DNA of 64,000 nt, from assembly GCA_021737645.1 (NCBI GenBank), contig JAIPDO010000009.1, forward strand, positions 1 to 64,000, written 5' to 3'. Below the pieces are notes generated by a model. The model worked only from the letters and a program-made list of their open reading frames with translations. It did not search any database and was not told the origin of the DNA. Source of the stretch: Desulfarculaceae bacterium. Its GTDB lineage: Bacteria; Desulfobacterota; Desulfarculia; Desulfarculales; Desulfarculaceae. The position numbers and the translations under genes are program-made. Positions 57,137 to 64,000 of the stretch are shown piece after piece; the stretch's first letter is position 1; the number at the start of each line of letters is the position of its first letter.

Positions 57137-57526
57137 ATGAAGTCCATCAAGTTAATCGCCGTGGCGCTGTTGCTGGGCTGTTCCTTGTTTATGGCCGCCC
57201 AGGCCCAGGCCTACGCCATCTACAACGATACGGATAAAGAGGTCTGTATAAACAAGTGGTACAACATCCTCAATTGTCACGTCACCGTGGGCGCGCACAG
57301 CAAATACAACGGTGAGCACGGCGCGGGCCTGGATCATGTTTATGCCTCGTGGAGCGGAAGCAACCAAATGTGCCACACTACCAACAAGTTCAACATCCCC
57401 AAGGGCGGCTATATCAAAATCCATGATTCCGAGGTCAAGATCTACGACCACCACGACCACCACAAGAAATCCATGCCCGTTGAAGAAGTGCCTTGTCCCA
57501 GATTGATGGGCCCCAAAAAGGACTAG
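57137..57526 (+). CDS. Small exported Cys/His-containing protein
   Basis: A 129-residue protein with a clear signal peptide (MKSIKLIAVALLLGCSLFMA, cleavage after AQA). The mature part contains Cys in KEVCINKWYNILNCHV, MCHT and VPCP, and a histidine-rich run DHHDHHKK (about 110-117) that could bind metal. Family not recognised. Strong AGGAGGGT before the ATG. It follows the HicB-like gene by 46 bp. Confidence 0.75.
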   Translation: MKSIKLIAVALLLGCSLFMAAQAQAYAIYNDTDKEVCINKWYNILNCHVTVGAHSKYNGEHGAGLDHVYASWSGSNQMCHTTNKFNIPKGGYIKIHDSEVKIYDHHDHHKKSMPVEEVPCPRLMGPKKD

Positions 57527-57613
57527 CCGCCCTCAAATACGCCAGGTTTTATAGGATGTTTCATGGTGGTCTGGTTTTGCCGTTTATTCATGCGGCAATT
57601 TGGCTGCAATGAA

Positions 57614-57938
57614 TTGTCGGGTTTCGCTTCGCTCTACCCAACCTACGCCAATCTATATTTGTGATGAAACAAACGCCTGAATTTAATCGCGGCACAGACA
57701 CGTGGTGCTAGGCTAGGCGGCGGCAAGCGCAGACCGCAGGCGTATTGCTGATACGCCGAGGTCTAAGCGATGCCGCCAACGCAGCATAGCGCCACGTGGC
57801 GAAGCTGGGCGGCACAGTCAGGTGTTCGTGGGCAAGGCGTCCGGCGAGCGAAAGGCGCAGCTGTAGCCAGGCCTACAGCGAGCCTTGAGCGATGCCGGCA
57901 ACACCGCCCACGGGCAGCTGATGAAGCCGCCCGCCGCC
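57614..57938. repeat. Intergenic repeat cluster before the Smr gene
   Basis: In the 414-bp gap 57527-57940 no gene is supported. 57614-57657 is a TTGGGTTTCGCTTCG-type copy, with TCGGG in place of TTGGG. 57715-57800 and 57810-57938 are two head-to-tail copies of the GGCGTCCGGCGAGCG family. Their hairpins are GGCGTAT-TGCTG-ATACGCC and GCTGTAG-CCAGGC-CTACAGC, each followed by GAGCGATGCCGGCAAC or a close variant. Confidence 0.75.
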
Positions 57939-57940
57939 GC

Positions 57941-58669
57941 CTACCACTTGCGTCCCTTAGGACCACTCCACTTCCGCAAAAGTAAATACATGGCGCCCGC
58001 CCCGCCGTCGATTGGCCGGGCAGTGCAAAAAGCCAGCACCTTGCGGGCGAAGCGCTTGTGCTCCAGCCAGGCGGCCAGCCCCTGCTTGAGTACCGGCACC
58101 CCGCCGGGCGAGCCCTTGCCCCGGCCGTGCACCAACAGCACATGCCGGAAGCCCCGAGCCACCGCGCTGTCCACGAAGTCGGCCACCTCGCCCTGGGCGT
58201 CGCTGAGGCCCAGGCCGTGCAGGTCCAGATGGTCCTGGATGGGGAAGGCCCCCTGGGCCAGGCGCTCCATCAGCTCCGGCCCCACCCCGGTGGCTTGGCC
58301 GCTGACGTACTCGTCACTCATGCGCAGATCGAAATCGCCGCTGCCGCTGATCAGCTCGGCCAGGTGGGCCATGACCTCCAGCTCCTCGTCCACCGCCTGG
58401 CCCAGGTTGGCCGGGTTGGGGGGCGGGGCCTTGGGAACGGGGCGCTGGTCGCCGGGCAGTTGGTCCACCCCGGACATGGCCATGGAGAACAGGGCCTGTT
58501 CGTCCTCGGGGGCGTCCTCCTTCTTCTTGGGCGTTGGAGGCTCGGCGGGCGCGGCCTGAGGCTTGGCGGTCTTCTTCAGCTCCTTGCCAAGGGCGGCAAA
58601 GGGGGAATTGAAGGCCTGCTCCTTGGGCGGGGCAGGGGAGGCGGTTTTTTTCTTTTTCTTTTTGGCCAT
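57941..58669 (-). CDS. Smr-domain protein
   Basis: A 242-residue protein. The N-terminus is a lysine run followed by a proline/alanine-rich linker (to about 90). The C-terminal 90 residues are an Smr domain: LDLHGLGLSDAQGEVADFV, VLLVHGRGKGS and the closing FCTARPIDGGAGAMYLLLRK. LDLHG and VHGRG are the nuclease-associated motifs of Smr endonucleases (SmrA/SmrB, stand-alone MutS2-type). The ATG at 58669 is chosen because the lysine-rich start follows it and upstream codons cross the divergent gene's leader. Possible roles are DNA recombination or cleavage of mRNA in collided ribosomes. Confidence 0.9.
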   Translation of the reverse strand: MAKKKKKKTASPAPPKEQAFNSPFAALGKELKKTAKPQAAPAEPPTPKKKEDAPEDEQALFSMAMSGVDQLPGDQRPVPKAPPPNPANLGQAVDEELEVMAHLAELISGSGDFDLRMSDEYVSGQATGVGPELMERLAQGAFPIQDHLDLHGLGLSDAQGEVADFVDSAVARGFRHVLLVHGRGKGSPGGVPVLKQGLAAWLEHKRFARKVLAFCTARPIDGGAGAMYLLLRKWSGPKGRKW

Positions 58670-58774
58670 GGTCCAACTATAGCCCTTGGCCGGGGAGCGC
58701 GCCAAATCCTCGACATCGCCCCGCTCCTCGGCTACATTGAAAGCCAGCCAACAACCACCAGCGAGGAGCGAGAC

Positions 58775-59401
58775 ATGGCCCGGGTGGACGATTATCAAAA
58801 AAGCTTTGACCTGGCCGCCGAAGAGCTGGCCCAGCGCGACTGGGCCGAGGTTGCCCGGCAGGCCGGAGCCACGGCGGCGGACGACGCCAGCTATCTGGAA
58901 ATGAACTATCTGGGCCGCCCGGTGCGGGTAAGCGCCCCGCCCATTACCGTGGCGGCCCTTGACGACGGACCAGAGATCCCCCTGGCCGAGCAGGCCCTGA
59001 TCCTGCACTACCTGGTCAACGCCGACGGCACCGAGCCCACCGGCGAGTGGATCACCTACCGCGAGGTGGAGGCGGGCGAGTTCTACTGGTCGGCCTTTGT
59101 GAAAAGGGCCAAGGCCCCCTTGGTGGGCTTTTTCGGCGAGCGCCCCGAGCTACTCACCGAGCTGGCCCCCCTGGTGGGCGGCGAGGGGCCGGGCGTTACC
59201 GGCGACGCCTCGGTGATCGTGCGGGCCTTCCCCATGGTGCCCATCCAGTTGGTGCTGTGGGCCGGGGACGACGAGTTCCCGCCGGACGGCAACCTGCTCT
59301 TTGACCGCACCATCGGCCGCTATCTGTCCACCGAGGACATCGCCCTCACCGCGGGCATGCCCATCTATAAGATGATGGCCCTGTCCCACCAAAGAGGCTA
59401 A
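58775..59401 (+). CDS. DUF3786 domain protein
   Basis: A 208-residue cytoplasmic protein of the DUF3786 family, seen mainly in anaerobes. Family-like blocks are DASYLEMNYLGRPVRVSAPP, LILHYLVNADGTEPTGEWIT, YREVEAGEFYWSAFVKR and VLWAGDDEFPPDGNLLFDRT, with the ending LSTEDIALTAGMPIYKMMAL. Members occur near corrinoid and Fe-S protein genes in acetogens, hinting at a link to one-carbon metabolism; the CooC gene lies 0.9 kb further on. GGAGCGAGAC precedes the start. It is divergent from the Smr gene. Confidence 0.87.
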   Translation: MARVDDYQKSFDLAAEELAQRDWAEVARQAGATAADDASYLEMNYLGRPVRVSAPPITVAALDDGPEIPLAEQALILHYLVNADGTEPTGEWITYREVEAGEFYWSAFVKRAKAPLVGFFGERPELLTELAPLVGGEGPGVTGDASVIVRAFPMVPIQLVLWAGDDEFPPDGNLLFDRTIGRYLSTEDIALTAGMPIYKMMALSHQRG

Positions 59402-59917
59402 CCTCGGTTCCGGCGCGCAAAAGGCAACGCTGCCATGCGTAGTCTACCTACGCCGAGGACCGAGTGACGCCGACAACGCAGCCATGCGGAGTTTGGCGCA
59501 GCCGAAAAAAGGAGGGCCCCCCGGAATTAACCGGGGAGCCCATAGCAAGGAGGGGGAGAGAAGAAAAGAGGGCGGTTCGGTTGCCGGCCCGGAGGACTTG
59601 GCTGGGTCAAGGCCTGGGCGTCCGGGACTTGGCAGGCGTTGTTCGCCTTGATGTGGCAGCGGCCTCACCGCTCATGCCCTTAACTTATTGCAGATACCGT
59701 GCCTACCGGGCCGTTTGGCGTCAAATGTAGTTATTACCGCCACCTGGGCCAAAGGCCCACCGCAAAAGACCCGGCGCGGTGCATAAAAAAGTGACGGCTG
59801 CGGGCCCTAGTGCACAGCCTTTACCCACCCGGCGGGCCGCTTGCATTCCCCGGATAAAGTCCTACAGTATTAGATAGCGGCTTTGAGCCGTTTGTTTTTG
59901 CCAGTCGGGAGAAGAGC
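59402..59917. other. Intergenic region with repeat copy and hairpins
   Basis: No gene supported in 516 bp. 59405-59495 is a copy of the GAGCGATGCCGGCAAC repeat family with hairpin GCGTAG-TCTAC-CTACGC. At about 59512-59539 GGGCCCCCCGG and CCGGGGAGCCC form a strong stem; on the minus strand it is followed by TCCTTTTTT, so it could terminate minus-strand transcription. Smaller stems (GGGCC-AAA-GGCCC near 59747) follow. The promoter of the next gene must lie in 59790-59917 but no convincing hexamer pair was found. Confidence 0.55.
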
Positions 59918-60226
59918 ATGAGCGGCGAACACGAAAAAAACGAGAGCTGTGGTTGCGGCTGTGGCTGCGGCGACACCACCCCCCTGAACACCGAGCTGGC
60001 CCGGCGCTGGCGCGAGGCCCCGGACGACGAAGCGGTGTGCCCCTGCGCCGGGGTGGACAAGGGCGCGGTAAAGGCGGCCATCGCCGCCGGGGCATACACC
60101 GCGCCGTTGGTAAAGGCCATGACCGGCGTGGGCCGGGAGTTGGATTGCCGTGAGCGGCGGCAGTGCTCAGCCGACCTGGAGGTGCTGGTGGCCCTGTACG
60201 CGGGCGAACAAGTGAGCTTTTGTTGA
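59918..60226 (+). CDS. Small cysteine-rich, BFD-like 2Fe-2S protein
   Basis: A 102-residue protein beginning MSGEHEKNESCGCGCGCGD, an alternating Cys-Gly run. Then VCPCAGVDKGAVKAAIAAGA and MTGVGRELDCRERRQC resemble the bacterioferritin-associated ferredoxin (BFD) pattern of paired cysteines around short helices. It may bind an Fe-S cluster or another metal. It lies 46 bp before the CooC-type gene on the same strand and is likely co-transcribed, which favours a role in metal delivery or redox tied to CO-dehydrogenase. Confidence 0.75.
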   Translation: MSGEHEKNESCGCGCGCGDTTPLNTELARRWREAPDDEAVCPCAGVDKGAVKAAIAAGAYTAPLVKAMTGVGRELDCRERRQCSADLEVLVALYAGEQVSFC

Positions 60227-60272
60227 AATTACCGGCAAGCAGCCGGACCCTTTTAGCCATTCGAGGTGAGCG

Positions 60273-61046
60273 ATGAAGATTGCGGTAAGCGGTAAAGGCG
60301 GCGTGGGCAAAACCACCTTCTCGGCCATGCTGGCCAGGGCCCTGGCCGAAAAGGGCCTCAAGGTGCTGGCGGTGGACGCCGACCCCGACGCCAACCTGGG
60401 CCAGGCCCTGGGATTCCCGGACTACCAGAAGCTGGTGCCGGTGAGCGAAATGAAGTCGCTCATCGCCGAGCGCACCAACAGCGACGGTGAAAACTGGGGC
60501 ACCTACTTCAAGCTCAACCCCACGGTGAACGACCTGCCCGAAAAGCTCAGCGTGGAGCACAACGGGGTGCGCCTGATGGTCATGGGCACGGTGAAAAAGG
60601 GCGGCGGCGGCTGCATCTGCCCGGCCTCCACCATGCTCAAGGCGCTCATGGCCCATCTGGTGCTGCTTAGCAAAGAGGTCTTGATCCTGGACATGGAGGC
60701 GGGCCTGGAGCACCTGGGCCGGGGCACCAGCCAGGGGGTGGACTTCCTTATCGTGGTGGTGGAACCTGGGCGCCGCTCGGTGGACACCGCCGAGCACATC
60801 AGGCAGTTGGCCGGAGATATCGGCCTGACCAAGGTCTTGATCGTGGGCAACAAGATTCGCTCCGACAAGGACGAGGAGTATTTGAAGCAGACCCTCAAGG
60901 GCTTCGACTTCCTGGGCTTCATGCGCTACGACGAAGAAATCATCGAGGCGGACATGGAGGCCAAGTGCCCCACCGATGTGGCCATGACCTCCAAGGCCGC
61001 GGTGACGGCTATGGCCGACACCCTCATCGCCGAATCGGAAAAATAA
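60273..61046 (+). CDS. cooC: CooC/AcsF-type nickel-insertion ATPase
   Basis: A 257-residue MinD/ParA-family ATPase that inserts nickel into CO dehydrogenase or acetyl-CoA synthase. The deviant Walker A motif is GKGGVGKTT (7-15) and the switch region DADPDANLGQALG (35-47). The CooC-specific metal-binding CxC is Cys114-Ile-Cys116 in GGGCICPAST. DMEAGLEHLGRGT is the Walker B region of CooC-like proteins, and GFMRYDEEIIEADMEAK is typical near the end. No carbon-monoxide dehydrogenase gene is in the window. A strong terminator follows. Confidence 0.92.
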   Translation: MKIAVSGKGGVGKTTFSAMLARALAEKGLKVLAVDADPDANLGQALGFPDYQKLVPVSEMKSLIAERTNSDGENWGTYFKLNPTVNDLPEKLSVEHNGVRLMVMGTVKKGGGGCICPASTMLKALMAHLVLLSKEVLILDMEAGLEHLGRGTSQGVDFLIVVVEPGRRSVDTAEHIRQLAGDIGLTKVLIVGNKIRSDKDEEYLKQTLKGFDFLGFMRYDEEIIEADMEAKCPTDVAMTSKAAVTAMADTLIAESEK

Positions 61047-61060
61047 ACTCGCCCATACCC

Positions 61061-61098
61061 GCGCCCGCCGCCGCACTCCGGTGGCGGGCGCGCTTTTT
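61061..61098 (+). terminator. Terminator after the CooC gene
   Basis: GCGCCCGCC (61061-61069) pairs with GGCGGGCGC (61083-61091), followed by GCTTTTT. Confidence 0.85.
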
Positions 61099-61179
61099 CC
61101 CACCCCTTGCCCCACCGTCTGGTGTGGGCTATATTTGCCTCGCATTACAACCAGTTAACTTACATTCTTGTAAGGGGCC

Positions 61180-61611
61180 ATGGCCGAACCCGAGCTTATC
61201 TTTTTCTACGGCACCCTGATGCTGCCCTATCCCACCCTGGGCCATCTGGGGGTGGAGCGCATGCTCGCCTACCAGGGCTGGGACGCGGTGGCCGGGCGGC
61301 TCTACAGTCTGGGCCGCTACCCGGCCCTGACCACCGAGCCCGGTTCGGTGCGCGGCCAGGTTTTCGAGCTGACCGACCCGGCGGCCCTGGCGGTGCTGGA
61401 CCGCTTCGAGGACTATCGCCCCCACGACCCGGCGGACTCGGAATATTTGCGCAAGCTCTTGCCCCTGGCCGGGCGCGAAGCCGCCGCCTGGGTGTATGTA
61501 TTCAACCGCCCCACCCATGGCCTGTCCCCTGTGCCAAGCGGCGACTGGGCCGCCCACCAGGGCCAAACTTTGGAGTGGGATGACTTTTTCACCTCCCGCA
61601 CAGTAGAATAG
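61180..61611 (+). CDS. Gamma-glutamylcyclotransferase-fold protein
   Basis: A 143-residue protein of the GGCT/AIG2 superfamily. The glycine-rich cradle motif is FFYGTLM (8-14). GRLYSLGRYPALTTEPGSVR and QVFELTDPAALAVLDRFEDY follow, the latter carrying the catalytic-type Glu. WVYVFNRP is the later conserved strand. It probably acts on a gamma-glutamyl-amine or peptide; substrates vary in the family. The ATG is preceded by a modest GGGG. The next gene starts 24 bp after its stop. Confidence 0.9.
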   Translation: MAEPELIFFYGTLMLPYPTLGHLGVERMLAYQGWDAVAGRLYSLGRYPALTTEPGSVRGQVFELTDPAALAVLDRFEDYRPHDPADSEYLRKLLPLAGREAAAWVYVFNRPTHGLSPVPSGDWAAHQGQTLEWDDFFTSRTVE

Positions 61612-61635
61612 AAACCACTTTCCTCAAGCGGGCTG

Positions 61636-63156
61636 GTGGTGGTGTTCAAGCGCTTCGTCAAATACCTGTTGCTGTTTTTGGCCGCCCTGGCCCTGGCCTG
61701 GCTGGTGGTGTACTTGGCTGGCTGGAGCATACCCGCCGATTTTTTGCGGGCCAGCCTCACCCGGGAACTCAACGAAGACCTGGCCCCCCTGCGCCTCACG
61801 CTGGAGGGGCCCATCCGCCTGACCCCCACCTTGACCCCCACCGTAAGCATGTCCCAGATCAAGGTGGTGCGCCCCAACCCCAAGCTGCCTGTAATCACCC
61901 TGGGCTGCCTGAGCATCAAGGTGTCTCTGGTTTCCCTGCTGGGCGGCGACGTGAACCTGGAAAACGTGACCATAAGCGACATGCGCTTGCCCCTGGCCCC
62001 GGAGCCGGGGCGCAAACAGGAAGCGGCCCTGCATTTTTCCCATATCTCAGGCCGCCTGCTCATCTCGGGCCAACAGGCCAGTCTGGAGAACTTGGTGCTG
62101 CGCCTGGACCGGAGCAGCCTCACCGGCCGGGCGACCCTGGACACCAAGCCAGACCCGCCCAAGCTGGTCATCCATCTGGAATCCCCCCAGGCCGACCTGG
62201 ACAGCCTGGCCCATGTGGTGGCCCTGGAAGACGAGGGCACCCGCCCGGCCCCGGAGCGGCGGCGTGCCTTGCTGGACACCTTGGACAACCTGGTCGACAG
62301 AATCATCAAAACGGTGCAGGGAGAACTGATTTTAAAGGCCAACCACGTGATCTGGAAGAAAAAGGCCGCGGGCCGGGGAGAGCTGCACATCACAGCCAAG
62401 AACCGCCGCCTGGCCATCGAGCGCCTGGAGTTGGGGCTGCCGGGGGGCAAGATTTCTATGCGTAACGCCATCTGGCCCGACGGAGGCGGCCTTGGCTCCA
62501 GCCTGGACTTGGAGATCAGAAACTTCTCCTACGGCTTCCTCACCCGCGAGAAGCCCAAGGGACCCATGCGCTCCCAAGGGGTGTTATCGATGCGCCTTTC
62601 CCTGATCTCCCAGGCCCCCAAGGCGAGCGACCTTCTCGGCAGGGCGGACGGGGTGTTCCAGGTGGGCCTCTGGCCCAAGGATCTGGAGACCGCATCTTTC
62701 GACCTTTGGGCGGCAAACCTGCTTTTCGCCCTGTTGGACTCCCTGGCCGCCAAAACCGGCTCCCACGTCAACTGCGCGGTGGGTAATTTTGTCATGGAAA
62801 AAGGCCTGATGACCAGCAAGGAGCTGATCATCGATACCAGCAAGGTAAGGGTCAGCGGCGAGGCCAAGCTGAATTTCGCCAAACGCACCATCACGGTGAA
62901 ACTGCAGCCCCGGGCCAAGCAGCCCCAGTTTTTCAACCTGGAGACGCCGATTCATATAAGCGGCACCTTTGAACAGGCTTCGGCCGGGGTGAGCCCCGGC
63001 GGGCTGGTGGGCTCGGTTATCAATTTCGCCACCAGCCCGGTGTTCGCCCCCCTGCGCCGCCTGTTCGGCGACACCCTGCCCGAAGCGGGCAAGGACGTCT
63101 GCCGCAGCCCCCAAACCTGGCCTCCGGCGGTGGCAAAAAGCCCGGCAAACGAGTAG
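61636..63156 (+). CDS. AsmA-family membrane protein
   Basis: A 506-residue protein with a single N-terminal membrane helix (LLLFLAALALAWLVVYLAGW, about 11-30) and a large periplasmic part. It shows AsmA features: an N-terminal block (LTLEGPIRLTPTLTPTVSMS, VSLVSLLGGDVNLENVTISD) and a C-terminal block (NFVMEKGLMTSKELIIDTSK, FNLETPIHISGTFEQA). AsmA-like proteins form bridges that carry phospholipids between membranes. Start is a GTG. It is the second gene after the GGCT-fold gene. Confidence 0.88.
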   Translation: MVVFKRFVKYLLLFLAALALAWLVVYLAGWSIPADFLRASLTRELNEDLAPLRLTLEGPIRLTPTLTPTVSMSQIKVVRPNPKLPVITLGCLSIKVSLVSLLGGDVNLENVTISDMRLPLAPEPGRKQEAALHFSHISGRLLISGQQASLENLVLRLDRSSLTGRATLDTKPDPPKLVIHLESPQADLDSLAHVVALEDEGTRPAPERRRALLDTLDNLVDRIIKTVQGELILKANHVIWKKKAAGRGELHITAKNRRLAIERLELGLPGGKISMRNAIWPDGGGLGSSLDLEIRNFSYGFLTREKPKGPMRSQGVLSMRLSLISQAPKASDLLGRADGVFQVGLWPKDLETASFDLWAANLLFALLDSLAAKTGSHVNCAVGNFVMEKGLMTSKELIIDTSKVRVSGEAKLNFAKRTITVKLQPRAKQPQFFNLETPIHISGTFEQASAGVSPGGLVGSVINFATSPVFAPLRRLFGDTLPEAGKDVCRSPQTWPPAVAKSPANE

Positions 63157-63283
63157 CGTCTTCATGCTTGTGTGTTTTAATACCTCACTTTTGGCTTATA
63201 ATTGCACCTGATGCTTTTTCACTGTTTGCGCCAGCCGCCCGTTCTAGATAGTCGCGCGTGGCTTCTTGTGACAGGGGAGCGCC

Positions 63284-64000
63284 TTGGAAGTTAGCCTGGA
63301 CATCCGCACCCTCTTCGCCGCTCTTTCGATTGTGCTGGCTTGTCTGGCGGCGGCTTTTTCCTTCGTCTTGTTTACCCAAAAGACCTATCCGGGATTCAAA
63401 CAGTGGACTCTTGCCTCCCTGGCCATGGCCTTGGGTTACCTGTTTATTGTTCTGCGCGGCCCGGTGCCCGTATTGGTTTCCATCATGGTGGGCAATATGC
63501 TGCTTGTCGTGGGTTCATCACTGACCTTCGACGGCACCCGCGGCTTTCTGGGCCTCAAACCATGCCCCAAATTCCAGGTAATCATTCCCATTGCCTGCCT
63601 GGCCGGACTAGTCTGGTTCTATTGGGTGGATGAGTTCATCGGCATGCGAGCGATGGTGGTAAGCGTGGCGGGGGCTATCTTACTCTTCCCCGTGGCCTGG
63701 ATGTTTATCTCTCATTCCCCCCGGGGACACCGCCCGCTGTATCTGGGCACCGGCATCATTTTTACTCTGTTCAGCTTGGCGATTGTGTTGCGCGGGGCCG
63801 ACGTGGTCGCCGCGGGTTACAATTTCAAGCTGTTTGCCCAAAGCAATCTTCAAGCATCCTTCTTTGTCTTTTTGATCTTGTTACAGGCATCGTCGTTTAT
63901 CGGCCTGCTGCTCATGAACAGCCAGCGCATGAGCAGCGAACTCCGCCAATCCCGCGCCGAGCTGGCCGCCAACGTTGAAAACATGGAACGTATACTCGAC
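63284..64000 (+). CDS. Membrane sensor protein, N-terminal part (cut by the window edge)
   Basis: The frame opens at a TTG (63284) preceded by GGGGAGCGCC and stays open to the last base, 239 codons. It shows seven or eight hydrophobic segments (for example LFAALSIVLACLAAAFSFVL, IMVGNMLLVVGSSLTF, IIPIACLAGLVWFYW, FFVFLILLQASSFIGLLLMN). A basic/coiled linker (SQRMSSELRQSRAELAANVE) then starts. Such a seven-to-eight-helix head plus coil usually precedes a GGDEF or histidine-kinase output, but that part lies beyond 64000, so the output is unknown. Confidence 0.8.
   Translation, partial: MEVSLDIRTLFAALSIVLACLAAAFSFVLFTQKTYPGFKQWTLASLAMALGYLFIVLRGPVPVLVSIMVGNMLLVVGSSLTFDGTRGFLGLKPCPKFQVIIPIACLAGLVWFYWVDEFIGMRAMVVSVAGAILLFPVAWMFISHSPRGHRPLYLGTGIIFTLFSLAIVLRGADVVAAGYNFKLFAQSNLQASFFVFLILLQASSFIGLLLMNSQRMSSELRQSRAELAANVENMERILD

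Overview
The window is GC-rich bacterial chromosome, most likely from an anaerobic Desulfobacterota (former Deltaproteobacteria), perhaps close to Desulfarculales. This is inference from gene content and order: zapB-zapA-rny-ymdB synteny, an F-type ATPase operon lacking subunits a and c and carrying a b' subunit, trmFO, DUF3786 and DUF4282 proteins, and a CooC-type maturation ATPase of CO-dehydrogenase (Wood-Ljungdahl) organisms. The rpmH-rnpA-yidD-yidC-jag ... mnmE-rsmG block and three parS-like sites mark the origin-proximal part of the chromosome.

Layout. 1-1080: 5' end of a 16S rRNA gene on the minus strand with tandem promoters. 1105-3697: exported protein, DUF4282 membrane protein and tyrS. 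3984-6526: a strikingly AT-rich three-gene island (Dam-type methyltransferase, four-helix membrane protein, DGQHR/DndB-like protein) bracketed by roughly 50-bp direct repeats. 7103-10373: a sulfotransferase/methyltransferase fusion and a tandem pair of QueG-like Fe-S proteins. 10484-16670: ymdB, rny, a possible 6S RNA, zapA, zapB, glmS and a short GlmU. 17058-24465: outer-membrane barrel, ATP synthase operon and bactofilin. 24607-31343: TPR protein and the rod-shape operon mreB-mreC-mreD-mrdA-rodA. 31678-40310: ribosome, RNase P and membrane-insertion cluster on the plus strand, then a LysE exporter, small exported proteins, a LuxR-type regulator, mnmE and rsmG. 40327-50496: parS sites, sensor kinase, trmFO, rimO, a TtcA/TtuA-like thiolase and a decayed GAF-domain gene. 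50821-64000: Fe-S protein, group-2 sigma factor, a cysteine synthase/cysteinyl-tRNA-synthetase-like fusion, Smr and DUF3786 proteins, CooC, an AsmA protein and the start of a membrane sensor.

Most genes are housekeeping: translation and tRNA modification (tyrS, mnmE, rsmG, trmFO, rimO, rpmH, rnpA), cell wall and shape (glmS, short glmU, mre/mrd, zapAB, bactofilin), and energy (ATP synthase). Accessory interest lies in three places. The first is the AT-rich methyltransferase/membrane/DGQHR island, which looks like an uncharacterised DNA-modification or defence module. The second is the 775-residue fusion whose synthetase half has lost both HIGH and KMSKS. The third is several families of intergenic repeats, one of which keeps a hairpin whose paired bases differ from copy to copy. 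No CRISPR array, tRNA gene, transposase or integrase was recognised.
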